64,000 bases of DNA, from positions 39,160,894-39,224,893 of the forward strand of contig CM020618.1 in NCBI GenBank assembly GCA_009829735.1. The letters run 5' to 3'. Every line of letters begins with the position of its first letter. The first letter of the stretch is position 1. The position numbers were made by a program, and so were the translations under genes. This document shows, one piece after another, positions 32,216-42,282 of the stretch. The stretch is from Pyropia yezoensis. Lineage: Eukaryota > Rhodophyta > Bangiophyceae > Bangiales > Bangiaceae. The notes below the pieces were generated by a model. It saw nothing but the letters and a program-made list of their open reading frames with translations, was not told the DNA's origin and ran no database searches.

Positions 32216-34159
32216 CTAGGCATGCATGCTAGACTCTCCAACCCCACGGCCCTCGCCCTCACGTGGAGGCGAGTGGCGAGACCCCCGGCGATAACGCTCC
32301 CCACCAGTCGGAGGGGCCGGCGGCTCCAAGCCGGACCCGTCGCGCCCCTCACGGTCGCGCAAGTGGCGACGACCGCGGCTGCTCTTCTGCTTAGTCTTGC
32401 GCGCAAGTTGGCGACGCAGACGCCGGACCGACTCCGACTCTGACGGAGTCGAGGACTCCGAGACGGAGTAAGGCAACTCGTCTTCCGACACGGAGGGAGA
32501 GCGCCGCGAGCGTCGGCGACGACGGCGAGGAGGCGAGTATGCCCGGCTCGCACGACGTTTGCCACGCCCAAGTGGGGCTGGATGGGGCATAATAGCCCCA
32601 ATGCGAGCCAACTCGGCCGTCATAAACTCCGCCACCGACTCGCAACTCGCGGTTGCCACTGCAGTACCAACGCGCTCCTCAAGTTGAGGAGTCTCGGAAG
32701 TTTGAAGGGTTGCGGTCGACGCGGCCAACCAGGAAATGGTGCGCACCAACGTGGTGATCATCATCTCTGAGGTTAGAGGCATGGGCGGTAACACCAACTT
32801 GGGGTATACCGTCAGGAGGGTGGCCCCCAAGTTGGAGGACACCGGGGTGGACGACTCAACGGCCACGCTAATCGGGATGTCCCCGTGCGGCTGGTAGGGG
32901 ACAGGAGGAAGCGGAGGGGCACGCCGAGGTGGCGGGACCCGGGTGTAACTGCGACCCCGACTTGGGGCCCCCGCAGTGGGTTGAGTCATATGGTCATCAT
33001 GTGAGGGCACGGCCATAACTATGGACTTGTCCGGGGGTGGCGCAGTGTGGCGATCCACCCCCGGGGCATACGGGCAGTCCCCGATGCCCAACCCCTCTCG
33101 TAGGACTACACGGCCGTCGTGAAGTTCACGAGCGACCCATACGAACTGGCGAAGTGCGCCATCGTCCTTGGGCCCACGAGTGGGGCGGCGCAACTTGTGC
33201 TCGATGCTCTCCCACTCGATAAACTTGTGGAGGCGGAGCATCTCCTCAAGAAGAGTGAGTTGTCCTGATGAGCACCCCTCAGCAACTAGCTGAGGGGTGA
33301 GCTGTTCCAAACCTTGGACAAGCCGGAGGGGGAGATGCCAGAGCATCCCCCGCCGCTGGACACAAGACACCCAGGTCGACATGACCTCGAGGAGCCACTG
33401 GGTGGCCAACATGGCCCACACCAGGTGATCAGGGCCAGCCGTCAACATGACGGAACCGAAGTGGTCAAGCAACCGTGGCAGCAACGCCGGGAACCCATAG
33501 GGGACCTCAACTTGAGGCCACCACTCGGGCTTCTTCGGATAGTACTGCTCCTTACTGGCAGCAGACTGCTGAGGGAACTCAAGTTGAGCCGAGGTCACCA
33601 AGTAGGGACCTCGATGGAAGTCCTTCTCCATCCGCACATCAAAGTGATGAGTGTGCGGATCGGCCTCGTGAAGGTACGGGGGGCGAGTTGCCACCGCGTC
33701 CCAAGTAAAGGTCGGCAAGTCGCCGGGACCCGGAATAGTTCCCCCGCGGTCCACCATGGCCTTGGCCCGCTGTACGTCTTCAACCTCCTCGTCGTCCAGG
33801 AAGGCAAACTGGTCCGTCCTGAAGCCGGCAGGGAACCCGACCCTACGGGGATACTTCTCCCGTAGGCGGTCCCATACCCGACCCATCGCTGCGCCAAGTC
33901 GGCCACAGCGAAGAACAGTCAACCCCTCCTCATATAGAGGCCAAGCGGGGTAAAACCACCGCCCCAAGGCCTCACGCGGGACAACTTGTCCCGCCTCCGG
34001 GGGAGATCCCGCCGTCAACCCAAAGCCGGGTGACGCGGGAGTCCCATCCCCCGGAGCGATCGCGGAGCCCCCGCCGGAAGTCCCGGCGGGCGCTGCACCG
34101 TAGGAGGTGTCCTCCATACGTTCGTCGAGAGAGTCCGTCTCCACCCCCGGGGTCGCCAT
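32216..34159 (-). CDS. Conserved antisense gene of the chromovirus, copy B (function unknown)
   Basis: This 647-aa frame is exactly as long as its copy A counterpart and lies in the same place, convergent with pol and 111 bases from its stop. ATG 34159 lies about 50 bases inside U3 of the 3' LTR, so transcription must start in the LTR or its right flank, opposite to the element's main transcript. The central domain (residues about 60-330 from this ATG) contains GRWFYPAWPLYEEGL, EEVEDVQRAKAMVD, GPYLVTSAQLEF, QYYPKKPEWWPQVEV and GMLWHLPLRL; a Pro-rich linker and an Arg/Ser-rich tail follow. A block at about 125-315 is also recognisable in the antisense ORF of element D. Possible roles (host interaction, nuclear import, Gag partner, regulator) are speculation. 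Confidence 0.78.
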   Translation of the reverse strand: MATPGVETDSLDERMEDTSYGAAPAGTSGGGSAIAPGDGTPASPGFGLTAGSPPEAGQVVPREALGRWFYPAWPLYEEGLTVLRCGRLGAAMGRVWDRLREKYPRRVGFPAGFRTDQFAFLDDEEVEDVQRAKAMVDRGGTIPGPGDLPTFTWDAVATRPPYLHEADPHTHHFDVRMEKDFHRGPYLVTSAQLEFPQQSAASKEQYYPKKPEWWPQVEVPYGFPALLPRLLDHFGSVMLTAGPDHLVWAMLATQWLLEVMSTWVSCVQRRGMLWHLPLRLVQGLEQLTPQLVAEGCSSGQLTLLEEMLRLHKFIEWESIEHKLRRPTRGPKDDGALRQFVWVARELHDGRVVLREGLGIGDCPYAPGVDRHTAPPPDKSIVMAVPSHDDHMTQPTAGAPSRGRSYTRVPPPRRAPPLPPVPYQPHGDIPISVAVESSTPVSSNLGATLLTVYPKLVLPPMPLTSEMMITTLVRTISWLAASTATLQTSETPQLEERVGTAVATASCESVAEFMTAELARIGAIMPHPAPLGRGKRRASRAYSPPRRRRRRSRRSPSVSEDELPYSVSESSTPSESESVRRLRRQLARKTKQKSSRGRRHLRDREGRDGSGLEPPAPPTGGERYRRGSRHSPPREGEGRGVGESSMHA

Positions 34160-34966
34160 GGCTCTCCCCAAGTTGGGGAGAGACGCCCTGGCTACAGCGG
34201 CACGAGACCCGCCTCGAGTTGAGGGGGACTCGGATCGTGGGTAGACGGGTGGCCTCCCCAGCGTGGGGCGGCCCAGTGGAAGGTGAAGGGGAGGTGGTGG
34301 TGATGGTGAAGTGAGAACCGGGGAGAGCAAGCTGCCGAGTGGGCAAGCTTGAGGAGAGGGGCGGTCAACGTGACCGCCTCCACATCCGCGTTACGTACTC
34401 AAGGGGGGACAGCAAGTCGCGCCCCCAACGCCGAGACGTGCGTTTACGCACCCCCTCACAGGGCCGACCGGGTCGGTCGGACTGAGGAGAGGGGAGTGTG
34501 GCAGTATTGACCCCCAGGTACGGGGGCAACACGTGCCATGCAAGGGGCCGCAGGCCACTAGCCTGATCCGTTCCTCCCCCTGCATTTGGGTCCGTATTCC
34601 CTAAGTTTGGGATAGTTAGCTTAGTAGTAAATCCAACTTGGATTTGAGGGTTTTCTGCATTTATCGTCTTGAATTTTCGTGTGGCCCGGTGGGCAGGTGC
34701 TGGGGTGGGAGATTCTGAGCGGCGAGATTCTGAGGGGATCCTGGGGGGATAAGGGGAGGGACAGCGGGGCTTGGCCCTGCGTCCCCGTCCCGACCAAGAA
34801 ACTGTTGGACCACACACCATCCTCTTGTTTGTCAGTGGGGGGTTTGCCCCACAACAGGGACAGAGTGTGTGCGACTTGCACTTCTTTCGGTTCCCCCCGA
34901 CACGGGAGGCAGCCCTTGTACACCGCCCCAACTTGGATGCCGTGTGTGTAAGTGGTTTTTGCCACA
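34108..34966 (+). repeat. 3' LTR of copy B
   Basis: 859 bp, TGTCCTCC to CCACA, about 99.3 percent identical by eye to the 5' LTR. It is preceded by a short purine stretch (AGGAGG) that may belong to the polypurine tract. The antisense gene starts inside it. Confidence 0.88.
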
Positions 34967-35133
34967 GCCGCCTTGGCGGGCGGCGAGCGGGACTGCCGTG
35001 GCGGCGCGGTGCGGGCGCGTTTGCTGCCGCGGACCGCCGCCGCCGCGGGGGCAACGGCCGGGCCCTTGCGCCCCCCCTCCCCGGCCGCCGCGGCAGGCCG
35101 CCGCGGGGGCGGCGCGCCATCCAACAGCGCAGC

Positions 35134-35168
<35 letters not shown>

Positions 35169-35687
35169 CCTGCCGCCTTCGCCCCCCCCCCGCGAGCCAC
35201 GGCAGCCGTGGCAGCGGCAGAAGCTTGTGCGCGACCGGGCCATACGCGGGGGCGACAAAGTAGAGCAGAGACGGCTGGTGCGCCGCGGCCGCGACGCGCC
35301 ACGCCGCGGGGCGGCCCGCCGGCGGCGGCGGGGGGTCGGCGCCCGCCGCGGCACCGCCCGCGCCGGCCGCGCAGCCCCTGCTGTCGCCGCCACCGCCACC
35401 GCCGCCGCCGCCGCCGCTGCCGCCGCAGCCGCCGCGGCTACCCCGCGCCGGCGCCTTGCCGCCGCGTCGGGCAGCAGCCGCGGCGGCGGCGGCGGCGGCA
35501 AGCCCCGCCGCCGCCGCTGCCTTGCGGTATGCGGCGGGCGCGACGAGCGTGGCCTTGACGATAATCGCGGCGGCCGGCTGCCGCCGGTCCACTTGATCGC
35601 CGCTGCCAGCGTCGGCCCCGGCGCCGGCGCCGCCACCACCACCGGCGCCGCCCCATCCCGCATTAGCGATGCCACCGCCACTGCGTA
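34967..35687 (-). pseudogene. Ala/Gly-rich exon of a host gene, cut by the copy B LTR
   Basis: On the minus strand a pyrimidine-rich TTTCTTGTTCTTTACGCAG ends near 35688 and is followed by an open frame with natural-looking sequence (GDQVDRRQPAAAIIVKATLV, then APAAYRKAAAAAGL, HQPSLLYFVAPAYGPVAH, GSKRARTAPPRQSRSPP). The frame enters the LTR at 34966, so the 3' part is lost. A 27-base C run at about 35138-35164 may disturb the frame. The basic end suggests a nuclear protein. I do not recognise the family; the splice acceptor suggests it is one exon of a longer gene. Confidence 0.4.
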
Positions 35688-35749
35688 AAGAACAAGAAAA
35701 GCTTTAATCTCAGGTCACACAACACGGACAGAAAAAAAAAAAAAAAAGG

Positions 35750-37110
35750 TCAGCTCGACGGCGCAAGCAACATACGAATCCAGTCGCCGCAGCTTGCGAT
35801 GTAGCTGGACCGCGCAAGATCGGTTGCATCTATACCCGATAACAGCTGCTCTGTAACTGTGTTAACGTCCGCAGACCCACCCAACGTGGATCCGCGAATG
35901 CCGTACTTGTTGGCAGCGTCCGTGACCAGCCCAAGAAAAGCCTCCCGCTGCTCACCCGTCTCATCTTGAAAGATGAACTCTGCCAGATCCATGGCCGCCT
36001 CGTTCGGCGACAGCCGCAGACGTCGTGGAGATCTCGACCGGGGAGGCAAAACAGGCTCAGGCCCCGCGGCATGACGAGCCCGTCGCTCGTTCCTGTCGCC
36101 TCAAAGCGCGCAACAGACACGATCATGACAAAAATCAGAAAGCAATAGAAACAGCAATCATACGAGACCTCCACGAGAACAGTTAGACGAAGGTCGTTGC
36201 AGGCAAAGTCAAGAAACATACAAGACGGCTTTGCAGACGCCCATTGAACTCGTCCTCTCACAACGTACAGGCGATCCGATCCGGATGGAGTCGATAGGCC
36301 AATAGCCGCGTCCCTGAGGCGCTTGGCACCCACTCGTTCGGCAGCCTGCTGTCGCCCACTCAGTGTGGCCAATGCCGCCGCAGGAGCATCGTCGGAGGTG
36401 ATCTCGCTAGGCCGACCCGTTGATGCGGTGATGGCGCCGCTCAACGCGCTTGCCACCGCCGACAGTCCCAGATCAGCACATTCCGCCTGCTCTCGCGTGG
36501 CCGCCACATTCTGTGGCGCCAGAGCCGCCGCAGACGATTCGGCTGCCACCAAAGCAGACACAGTCGACGACACAGGAGCCACAGCTTCTGCAATGTTGGC
36601 CACGAGATCGGTGCGACGTGCCGCTGCGGCATTCAGCGCCTCGTCTGCGGCAGCATACTCGGCCCGAGCACGGTTGACCTCCTGAGAGAAAAACTCCGCA
36701 GTGGACGCCTGGCAGACGTAGTTCTTAAACGACAAAAACTTGTGGGGCTTCTTCGTAAAGGACACCCCAGCGGAGGTGACGTTCCGGCTGAACAAACTAG
36801 TGTCCAGAGCGATCCTCTGCTGATCATGCCCAAGACGGCGGCACTTGCGGCAGCTACGAAGACAAACAGTCAACCACCCCAAAGAACGTAGCAGAGATCA
36901 GAAAGAAATCCACAGGAAAGTAAGTAAGCGGCAAGATGACGCACAGCAAGCATCTGAAAGACAAAAAATAAAAGCGACAGCCAATCAATAAAGAGATCCT
37001 CCGTAACGTACGCCTTCTTGCACAGGCAGTCCCGATTGCCGCAGGGTGCACCAGTGTAAAACGCATGGCTTGGTGGTAGCGACGCGGGGCACTGAACCCT
37101 ACCGTCCACG
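35750..37110 (-). CDS. Lower-GC multi-exon gene with a Cys-rich exon, unrecognised
   Basis: Three pieces of plausible coding sequence follow each other on the minus strand. The first (about 37110-37010) is Cys-rich: LVDGRVQCPASLPPSHAFYT, then GAPCGNRDCLCKKA; a GTACGT follows. The second, after TTTGTCTTCGTAG near 36865, gives CRKCRRLGHDQQRIALDTSL, FVSFTKKPHKFLSFKNYV-like text and a long Ala-rich helical region, ending near GSDRLYVV (36260). The third frame (36049-35750) gives NEAAMDLAEFIFQDETGEQR and ends CGDWIRMLLAPSS. Introns at GTACGT are my proposal. Codon use and GC are lower than in the neighbours, which suggests an inserted mobile-element gene. Some fungal KDZ transposases carry Cys-rich modules of this flavour, but I cannot show homology. 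Confidence 0.4.
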
Positions 37111-38048
37111 AGTACACAGTTCCCAAAATAATGCGTCTTGCCATGTTGGCCAACCTTCTGGTGTCCACAGGCACCGCAAGTGGGAAGAGATGGGGTGCGA
37201 ATGGCGCGCTGACGTCGCGCAGCTGATGGGTTCGTGGTTTGGGGTGTATTGTCTGGGTATCAAAAATCACCATGTTACTCAAAAAAAAAATAGAGAAGGC
37301 GAGGAGCATCCTATCAGTTAGTGTGGAGCTCCGTGTGATCAGCAGATGTCATAAACAAGTCACATGTAAGCTATTGGAAGGGATCAGGCATACTTGCGGG
37401 GGGGGTGTCGGGTGTCCCCGGCGGCAGGGCTGCACCGCCAGCCATCGCTGCTGACGAATCAGCTGCGAGTCCGGGTGTGATGTCACAGTGAGTGTCGCGA
37501 GGGGGCCCTGGGGTCGTGCACGCTTCGATAAGGTGTCCTCGACAGAGACGGACCGCGGGAAGAAGATGGTGCTCTCCACGGTGGTGGGTACCGCGCGCCC
37601 GCTGTCGACGCCATCAGATTTGGGCAGCTGATCTGAATATTGTTCCACATCAGGCGGCCGGCCGACGAAGGTACAATTGCCAGGTTGGTGTACGGTCGCG
37701 ATGAACACTCGGTTGGTGTATATAAACTATGCTGTAAGTTTGATTGTTGGAAAGATGTACAAAAGTGTTCCATAGCAAGAGTCAACCTTGCGGTAACGAG
37801 CACTTGATTGACATTCGTGCCGCAATCGTTCAAAGTCGTGAGAACATCGTGAAGTACTTCATGACATGTTCACGACTCGACACCATCCACTTTTTACTGG
37901 AAGCACAATACTATACGCGACGTTGCCACCTGTGCTGAGGTGCCGGGATGCACAGCGGGGCCCCGCCGCAAGCCGCCACCCAATAGGATCGTCGAATCCC
38001 GGGGCGCATCGTCTGCTAAGAGCTTCTGCGAACGGGCCTGAGGAACTA
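37111..38048. other. No gene recognised; lower-GC stretch
   Basis: Sequence of lower GC than the surroundings with short frames only. It may be part of the same insertion as the gene to its left. A-run at 37280-37289; TATATAAAC at 37718. Confidence 0.35.
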
Positions 38049-38166
38049 TAGTGCGTCCCGTAAAAAGTGGACGTGCACGTGTCGTGATCATGTCAAATAT
38101 CGGCCACTGGACCAATCAAACGCACACTGCACGACCTGTGCACGTCCACTTTTCACGGGACGCACC
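38049..38166 (+). mobile_element. Small MITE, copy 2 (about 118 bp)
   Basis: TAGTGCGTCCCGTAAAAAGT at the left and ACTTTTCACGGGACGCACC at the right are inverted ends. The element is the reverse complement of 17061-17176. Inner sequence is shared (CGTGTCGTGATCATGTCAAA). No coding capacity. Confidence 0.8.
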
Positions 38167-39502
38167 AAAAATCGGGCTGCCTGTCCGCTCAAAATTGGGA
38201 AAAGGGCGAAAGCACAACCTTCAAAATGGGTACTTCTGCCAGGCTGGTGCCATCTATGGTTGAAAACGACTGTACGAATTTTCAACTTCCTGCGTTTTCA
38301 TATTGGAAAGTTGGAACGTAGTCAGAATTACATGGACGTTTTCTGAATAGACTGGATGACCAGGTCGCCTTCGCTGGGCGTGTCAGCTTGTGCTTGTCGA
38401 CCTGGTTGTTCTCCTGTTGTTTGTCCTCAGTTGGTCCCGGTTAAATCGTTTGTCCAGACGAGCTCGATGTCCTTTTTTCTTCCACAGGCAGCCCTGCCGC
38501 AGTTGGTCGCACTACGTCGCAGACTTGCTCCCACGTTGATCGCCTCCCGCCCAGTTCCGTCATGTCAGCCCCGCATTTTGGAATGGCCGATCACCCCCAA
38601 GCCAGCCGCCCAAAGTCACGCACCAAGTCGTTTGGGGCTCGCTTGGGGAGGTCCCACCTCCCAACCCACCCGTGCCACGACACTGCGGTTGCACCCCCCG
38701 GCGAGTGGGGGGGGGGGGGGGTGGCACAAAAAACCCAACCCCACCAGCCACGGCGCGCGGCCGGCACACACCACACCCAAATCCTCCAACCCCCAACGCT
38801 GTCCCCGCCTGCCTCCTACCCTTCCCCCCTCCCCCCCCCACCGCCACCAATTGCCTCGGCCGAGGCAATCGACGCGCACGCGCCGCCCGGCGGCGGTGGA
38901 GGCGGCACCCCCTCGCGCTCCCCCCGCCCCCCCCCCCCCCCCCCCACAACGCCCACCGACGGCAGGGCCGTGCCAGGCCGTGCCACCACCCCCGGCCGAC
39001 CGACCGCCCGGCCGACCGACCCGCTCGGCCCGGCCGGTCGCGCGGTGGGACACGGCCACGGGGCCGCCGCCGCCCGCCGCCCGCCGCCCGCCGAACCCCC
39101 CCCCCCCCTCCCCTCCCCACGAGGCCCCACCGCGGGGGGCCCCCTCCCACGGCCACCACCACGCCCACCGCGCGCTGCCACACGGAGGCGGGCCGGGGGG
39201 GTGTCTAGGCAGCCCCCCCCCCCATCGCGCGGCTGGCCGCGCAATTATGGGGTCGTGCGGCGGGGCTGGGGTGGGGGCGTCGTTGGGGGGGGGGTGGCGG
39301 TGGGGGGGGGCTGCCAGGCCAGCGGGGTGGGGGTGGGGGTGGGGGTGGGGGGGGGGGGGGGGGGCCCTCCCGCCTCCCGCTGGCTGTGCCCGGCCCGTCC
39401 CGCTCTGGGGTGCGTTTTTTTGTGGTGGCCTGCCTGCCTGCGCCCGCCGCACGCCACCGCCCATGGCTGGTCCCGCGCGCTCTTGGGAGGGGGGGGGGGG
39501 GT

Positions 39503-39556
39503 GGGGTTGGGGTTGGGGTTGGGGTTGGGGTTGGGGTTGGGGTTGGGGTTGGGGTG
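39503..39556 (+). repeat. (GGGGTT)n telomere-like array
   Basis: About nine perfect GGGGTT units, flanked by longer G runs. The same unit is the telomere repeat of Tetrahymena; here it is interstitial. It is strongly G-quadruplex-forming by composition. Confidence 0.9.
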
Positions 39557-40227
39557 GGGGGGGGGGGGGGGGGCTGCGGCTCTGGGGTGGCGCCGCGCAG
39601 CCGCGGCCGGCCCGCCTTGCGGGGAGCACCGCCGGGGCCGGAGGGGGGGGGGGGGGGGCGAGGCGGGGGTGGTGGGCGCCGGCGGCTGGGCTGGGCTGGC
39701 CTGGGGTCTGCCCGCCCTGCTGCTCTGCCCGCACCGCCGACGGCGACGGCGGCGCACGCAAACCCTCCCCTCCCCCCCCACGGTCGGGAACACGCTTACG
39801 CGTGGGTGGGTTTCCCCCTTCCCTCCGCCTCTCCCCCACCGCCGCCGTTGCCGCCATTGCCGTTGGCGCGGTGGTGTGTTCTTGTCTCCTTCCTTTTTTT
39901 TTGTTTTGTTTTCTTTTAGCTCCTCCCCGTCTCCACTGACCTTTTCTCCGTCTCTGTCGCGGCGTGGGTGGGCGCGTGGTGGGGGGGGGGGGGGGGGGGG
40001 TGGAGGTTGGTGGCTGCAGACAGACGCTGCGTTGGTGGGAGGGGTGGAGGGAGCGGGGGGGCGCCGCCGTCGTGGGCAACAAGAACAAGACACTGGCGTG
40101 CGCGTCGTGCGGGTGGTCGGTTGGTGGGTGGGGGGGGTGGCGGTTTGGTCGTTGGGACCGTGAGCGGCGGTTGGGGGGGTGGGTGCAGTGCGTGTTCCCC
40201 GCCGCCGCCCCCCCCCCCCCCCCCTCC

Positions 40228-40228
<1 letters not shown>

Positions 40229-40288
<60 letters not shown>
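40229..40288 (+). repeat. Run of 60 C
   Basis: An unbroken C homopolymer, preceded by another 17-base C run. It may serve as the pyrimidine tract of a 3' splice site just before the DP start. Its true length is uncertain in any assembly. Confidence 0.9.
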
Positions 40289-40289
<1 letters not shown>

Positions 40290-40323
40290 CCCTTCTCTGC
40301 TGACGTTGTCCCCCCAGGGGGCG

Positions 40324-41611
40324 ATGGACCGGGCCCACCGGCTATCCCCCCGGCTGGACATCAAAAAGCACCGCAAGCCCCGGCCCGCCGCCGTTGTCGC
40401 CGCCGCCGCGGGGCGGCTGGCGGCCGGGGGCGCGGCCAAGCGGGCGGCCGCCGCGGCCGCCGTGGCGGCGGTGGCGTCCATGAGGGGCCCCGTGCCCGGC
40501 CGGGAACCGCCGCCACCGCCGGCGGCTTCCTCCTCTGCCTCTGCGTCGCCGGTCGGCGGCGCCCCCTCCCCGCGGCTGCCGCCGCCGCCCCCTCCCCCTC
40601 CCCCGCTGCTGCCGTCGCCGCCCCCATTCCTGCCACCGCCCCACCCCCACGGCCGGGATGGCCGCCTGCCGCCGTCGCCCGTCCCTGCCGTGTCGGGGGC
40701 GGCGGCCGCCGGCGGGGGGGGGGGGGGGGGGGGGGCAGTGCCGTGCGGGCGAGCCCCAGCCAGGCCAGCGGCGTCTGGGGGGGGAGCAGCCGCGCGAGTA
40801 GTACCCCCTCCCCCACCCAGAGCTCCCTGCTGGGCGGTGCCCGTGGTGGCGCCGGCCTCCGTGGTGGCGCCGCCGGCGCCGGCGCCGGCGCCGGCGCCGG
40901 CGGCAGCCGTGGTGGCGGCAGCAGTGGTGGGGGTGGGGGTGGTGGTGGGGGGGGGGGGCTGGGGGTGGTGGCGGCAGCGGCGGCGGTGGTGGCGCCGGCG
41001 GCAGCGGCGGGCGGCGGCCGCCCGCGGATGCGCCGTCGGCCAAGCGCAAAGGCCTGCGGCACTTTGCGGTGCGCGTGTGCCGCAAGGTGGAGGAAAAGGC
41101 GCGGACAACGTACAATGAGGTGGCCGACGAGCTGGTGCGGGAGGAGGGGGAGCTCCGCGCGGCGGCGGCGGCGGCCAAGGCCGCAGCCGCCGCTGCCGCC
41201 GCGGGGGGGGGGGGGGGGGGGGAGGGGGATCCAGCCGCCGCCTCTGCCGCTGCCGCCACGGCCACCGCGCTGCCACCAACGCCGCCCCCCCCGCCGCTCC
41301 CCCCGTCTGGCCCGCCGTCGCCGGCGTCTGCGTCCACGGCGGGCCGGTCGGGCGGCACGGGCGGCGGCGGCAGTGGGGAGGCCGCCGGGGGCGGCGGGGG
41401 TGGCGGCAAAGGCAAAGCCGCCAGGGGCGCCGCCGCCCGTCCGCCCGGCACGCGGGTGGTGGTGGATGAGAAGAACATCCGCCGGCGGGTGTACGACAGC
41501 CTCAACGTGCTCATGGCGATGGGCGTCATTGCCAAGTACAAGAAGGAAATCAGCTGGCGGGGGCTGTCGTCAGCCATGACCGCCGCCCGCGGCGGCGCTC
41601 ACGCGGCGGCA

Positions 41612-41654
<43 letters not shown>

Positions 41655-42282
41655 GCGGTGGGGGGGGAGCGGAGAGCGGGGGGAGCGCCCGCCCCCGCAG
41701 CGACCCTGCGGCCGCCGCCGCATCCGCCGCCGCCGGAGGGCCCGCCGGCGGTGGTGGCGGGTCGGCCGACGAGCTCGCCGCCCTCCGGCTGGCCGTGCGC
41801 CGCCGCCGGGCGGCGGCGGCGGACAAGGCGGCCGCCGCGGCGGACCTCCAGTCTCAGCTCGCCGCCGTGCGGCTGCTGGTGCGCCGCAACGTGGCGGCCG
41901 AGGCAGGCTGCCGCGACGGCGCCGCGTCGACGGCCGCCACGACGGGCAGCAGGGGGGGCGGCTCCCGCCACCGCTCGCCGCTGCCGCCGCCGCCGCCGCC
42001 CCCCCCGGCCTACCGGATCCCCGTCCCGTTTGTCATCCTCCGCACCGGCCCCGACACGCACATCCAGATGCACATGTGTGCGGCGCGGGACCGGGTGGAC
42101 TTCACCGTCGCCGACCGGTTTGTGGTGTACGACGACAGGGAGGTGGTGCGGATGCTCTTTCGGGGGGCCACCGACGGGGGGGAGGGGGGGGGGGGGGGGG
42201 GGCGGGTGACGGCTATTACGATGGCGTTGAGACAGATGAGGGGGGGGGCGGGAGGGGGGAGATGGAGGACGGTGGGGCCTAG
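40324..42282 (+). CDS. DP: DP-family transcription factor (E2F dimerization partner)
   Basis: The DNA-binding domain is clear but split: [20 protein letters not shown] and [11 protein letters not shown] (41048-41130), then about 110 low-complexity residues, then [20 protein letters not shown] and [11 protein letters not shown] (41466-41565). NIRRRVYD is the DP/E2F recognition helix. Further on are a coiled region ([18 protein letters not shown]) and the DP dimerization part ([33 protein letters not shown]). ATG 40324 ([18 protein letters not shown]) fits, but the frame must change at G runs 40714-40735 and 40947-40958; after the G run at 42184-42202 the most natural end is the acidic tail [11 protein letters not shown] ending at TAG 42280-42282. 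DP pairs with E2F to control S-phase genes in the nucleus. Frame changes are probably sequence errors. Confidence 0.85.

Larger units (their letters stand above)
25202..34966 (+). mobile_element. Ty3/Gypsy chromovirus copy B, almost complete
   Basis: A 9.77-kb LTR retrotransposon: 5' LTR, gag, pol with chromodomain, a long antisense gene, 3' LTR. By eye the two LTRs differ at only about six positions in 858, which points to a recent insertion. Gag, protease and the antisense gene are open; pol has one single-base deletion in RT. I find no target site duplication: the left flank is a pogo transposase and the right flank an unrelated Ala/Gly-rich exon. The bases CCGTAGGAGG precede the TGT at both LTRs, which is unexpected at the outer left edge. 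A recombined or deleted left flank is possible. Confidence 0.93.
38167..40323. other. Upstream region of DP: extreme homopolymers and telomere-like repeat
   Basis: The region is dominated by G and C tracts and supports open frames in several registers at once, none with conserved content. It holds a GGGGTT array (39503-39556), GTGGGG repeats (39325-39350), G runs (39550-39573, 39979-39999) and an unbroken run of 60 C (40229-40288). Just before the DP start the sequence CTTCTCTGCTGACGTTGTCCCCCCAG looks like a branch point plus 3' splice site, so a 5' non-coding exon may lie in this region. Confidence 0.45.

Noticed and set aside
38356..39939. Plus-strand frame of about 527 codons upstream of DP
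   Set aside because: Pro/Arg/Gly low-complexity text that is equally open in other frames; no motif. GC content alone explains the openness.
38616..41279. Minus-strand frame of 887 codons opposite DP
   Set aside because: Composed of Pro/Arg/Gly runs created by the complement of G/C tracts and lying antisense to the conserved DP domains; no conserved block.
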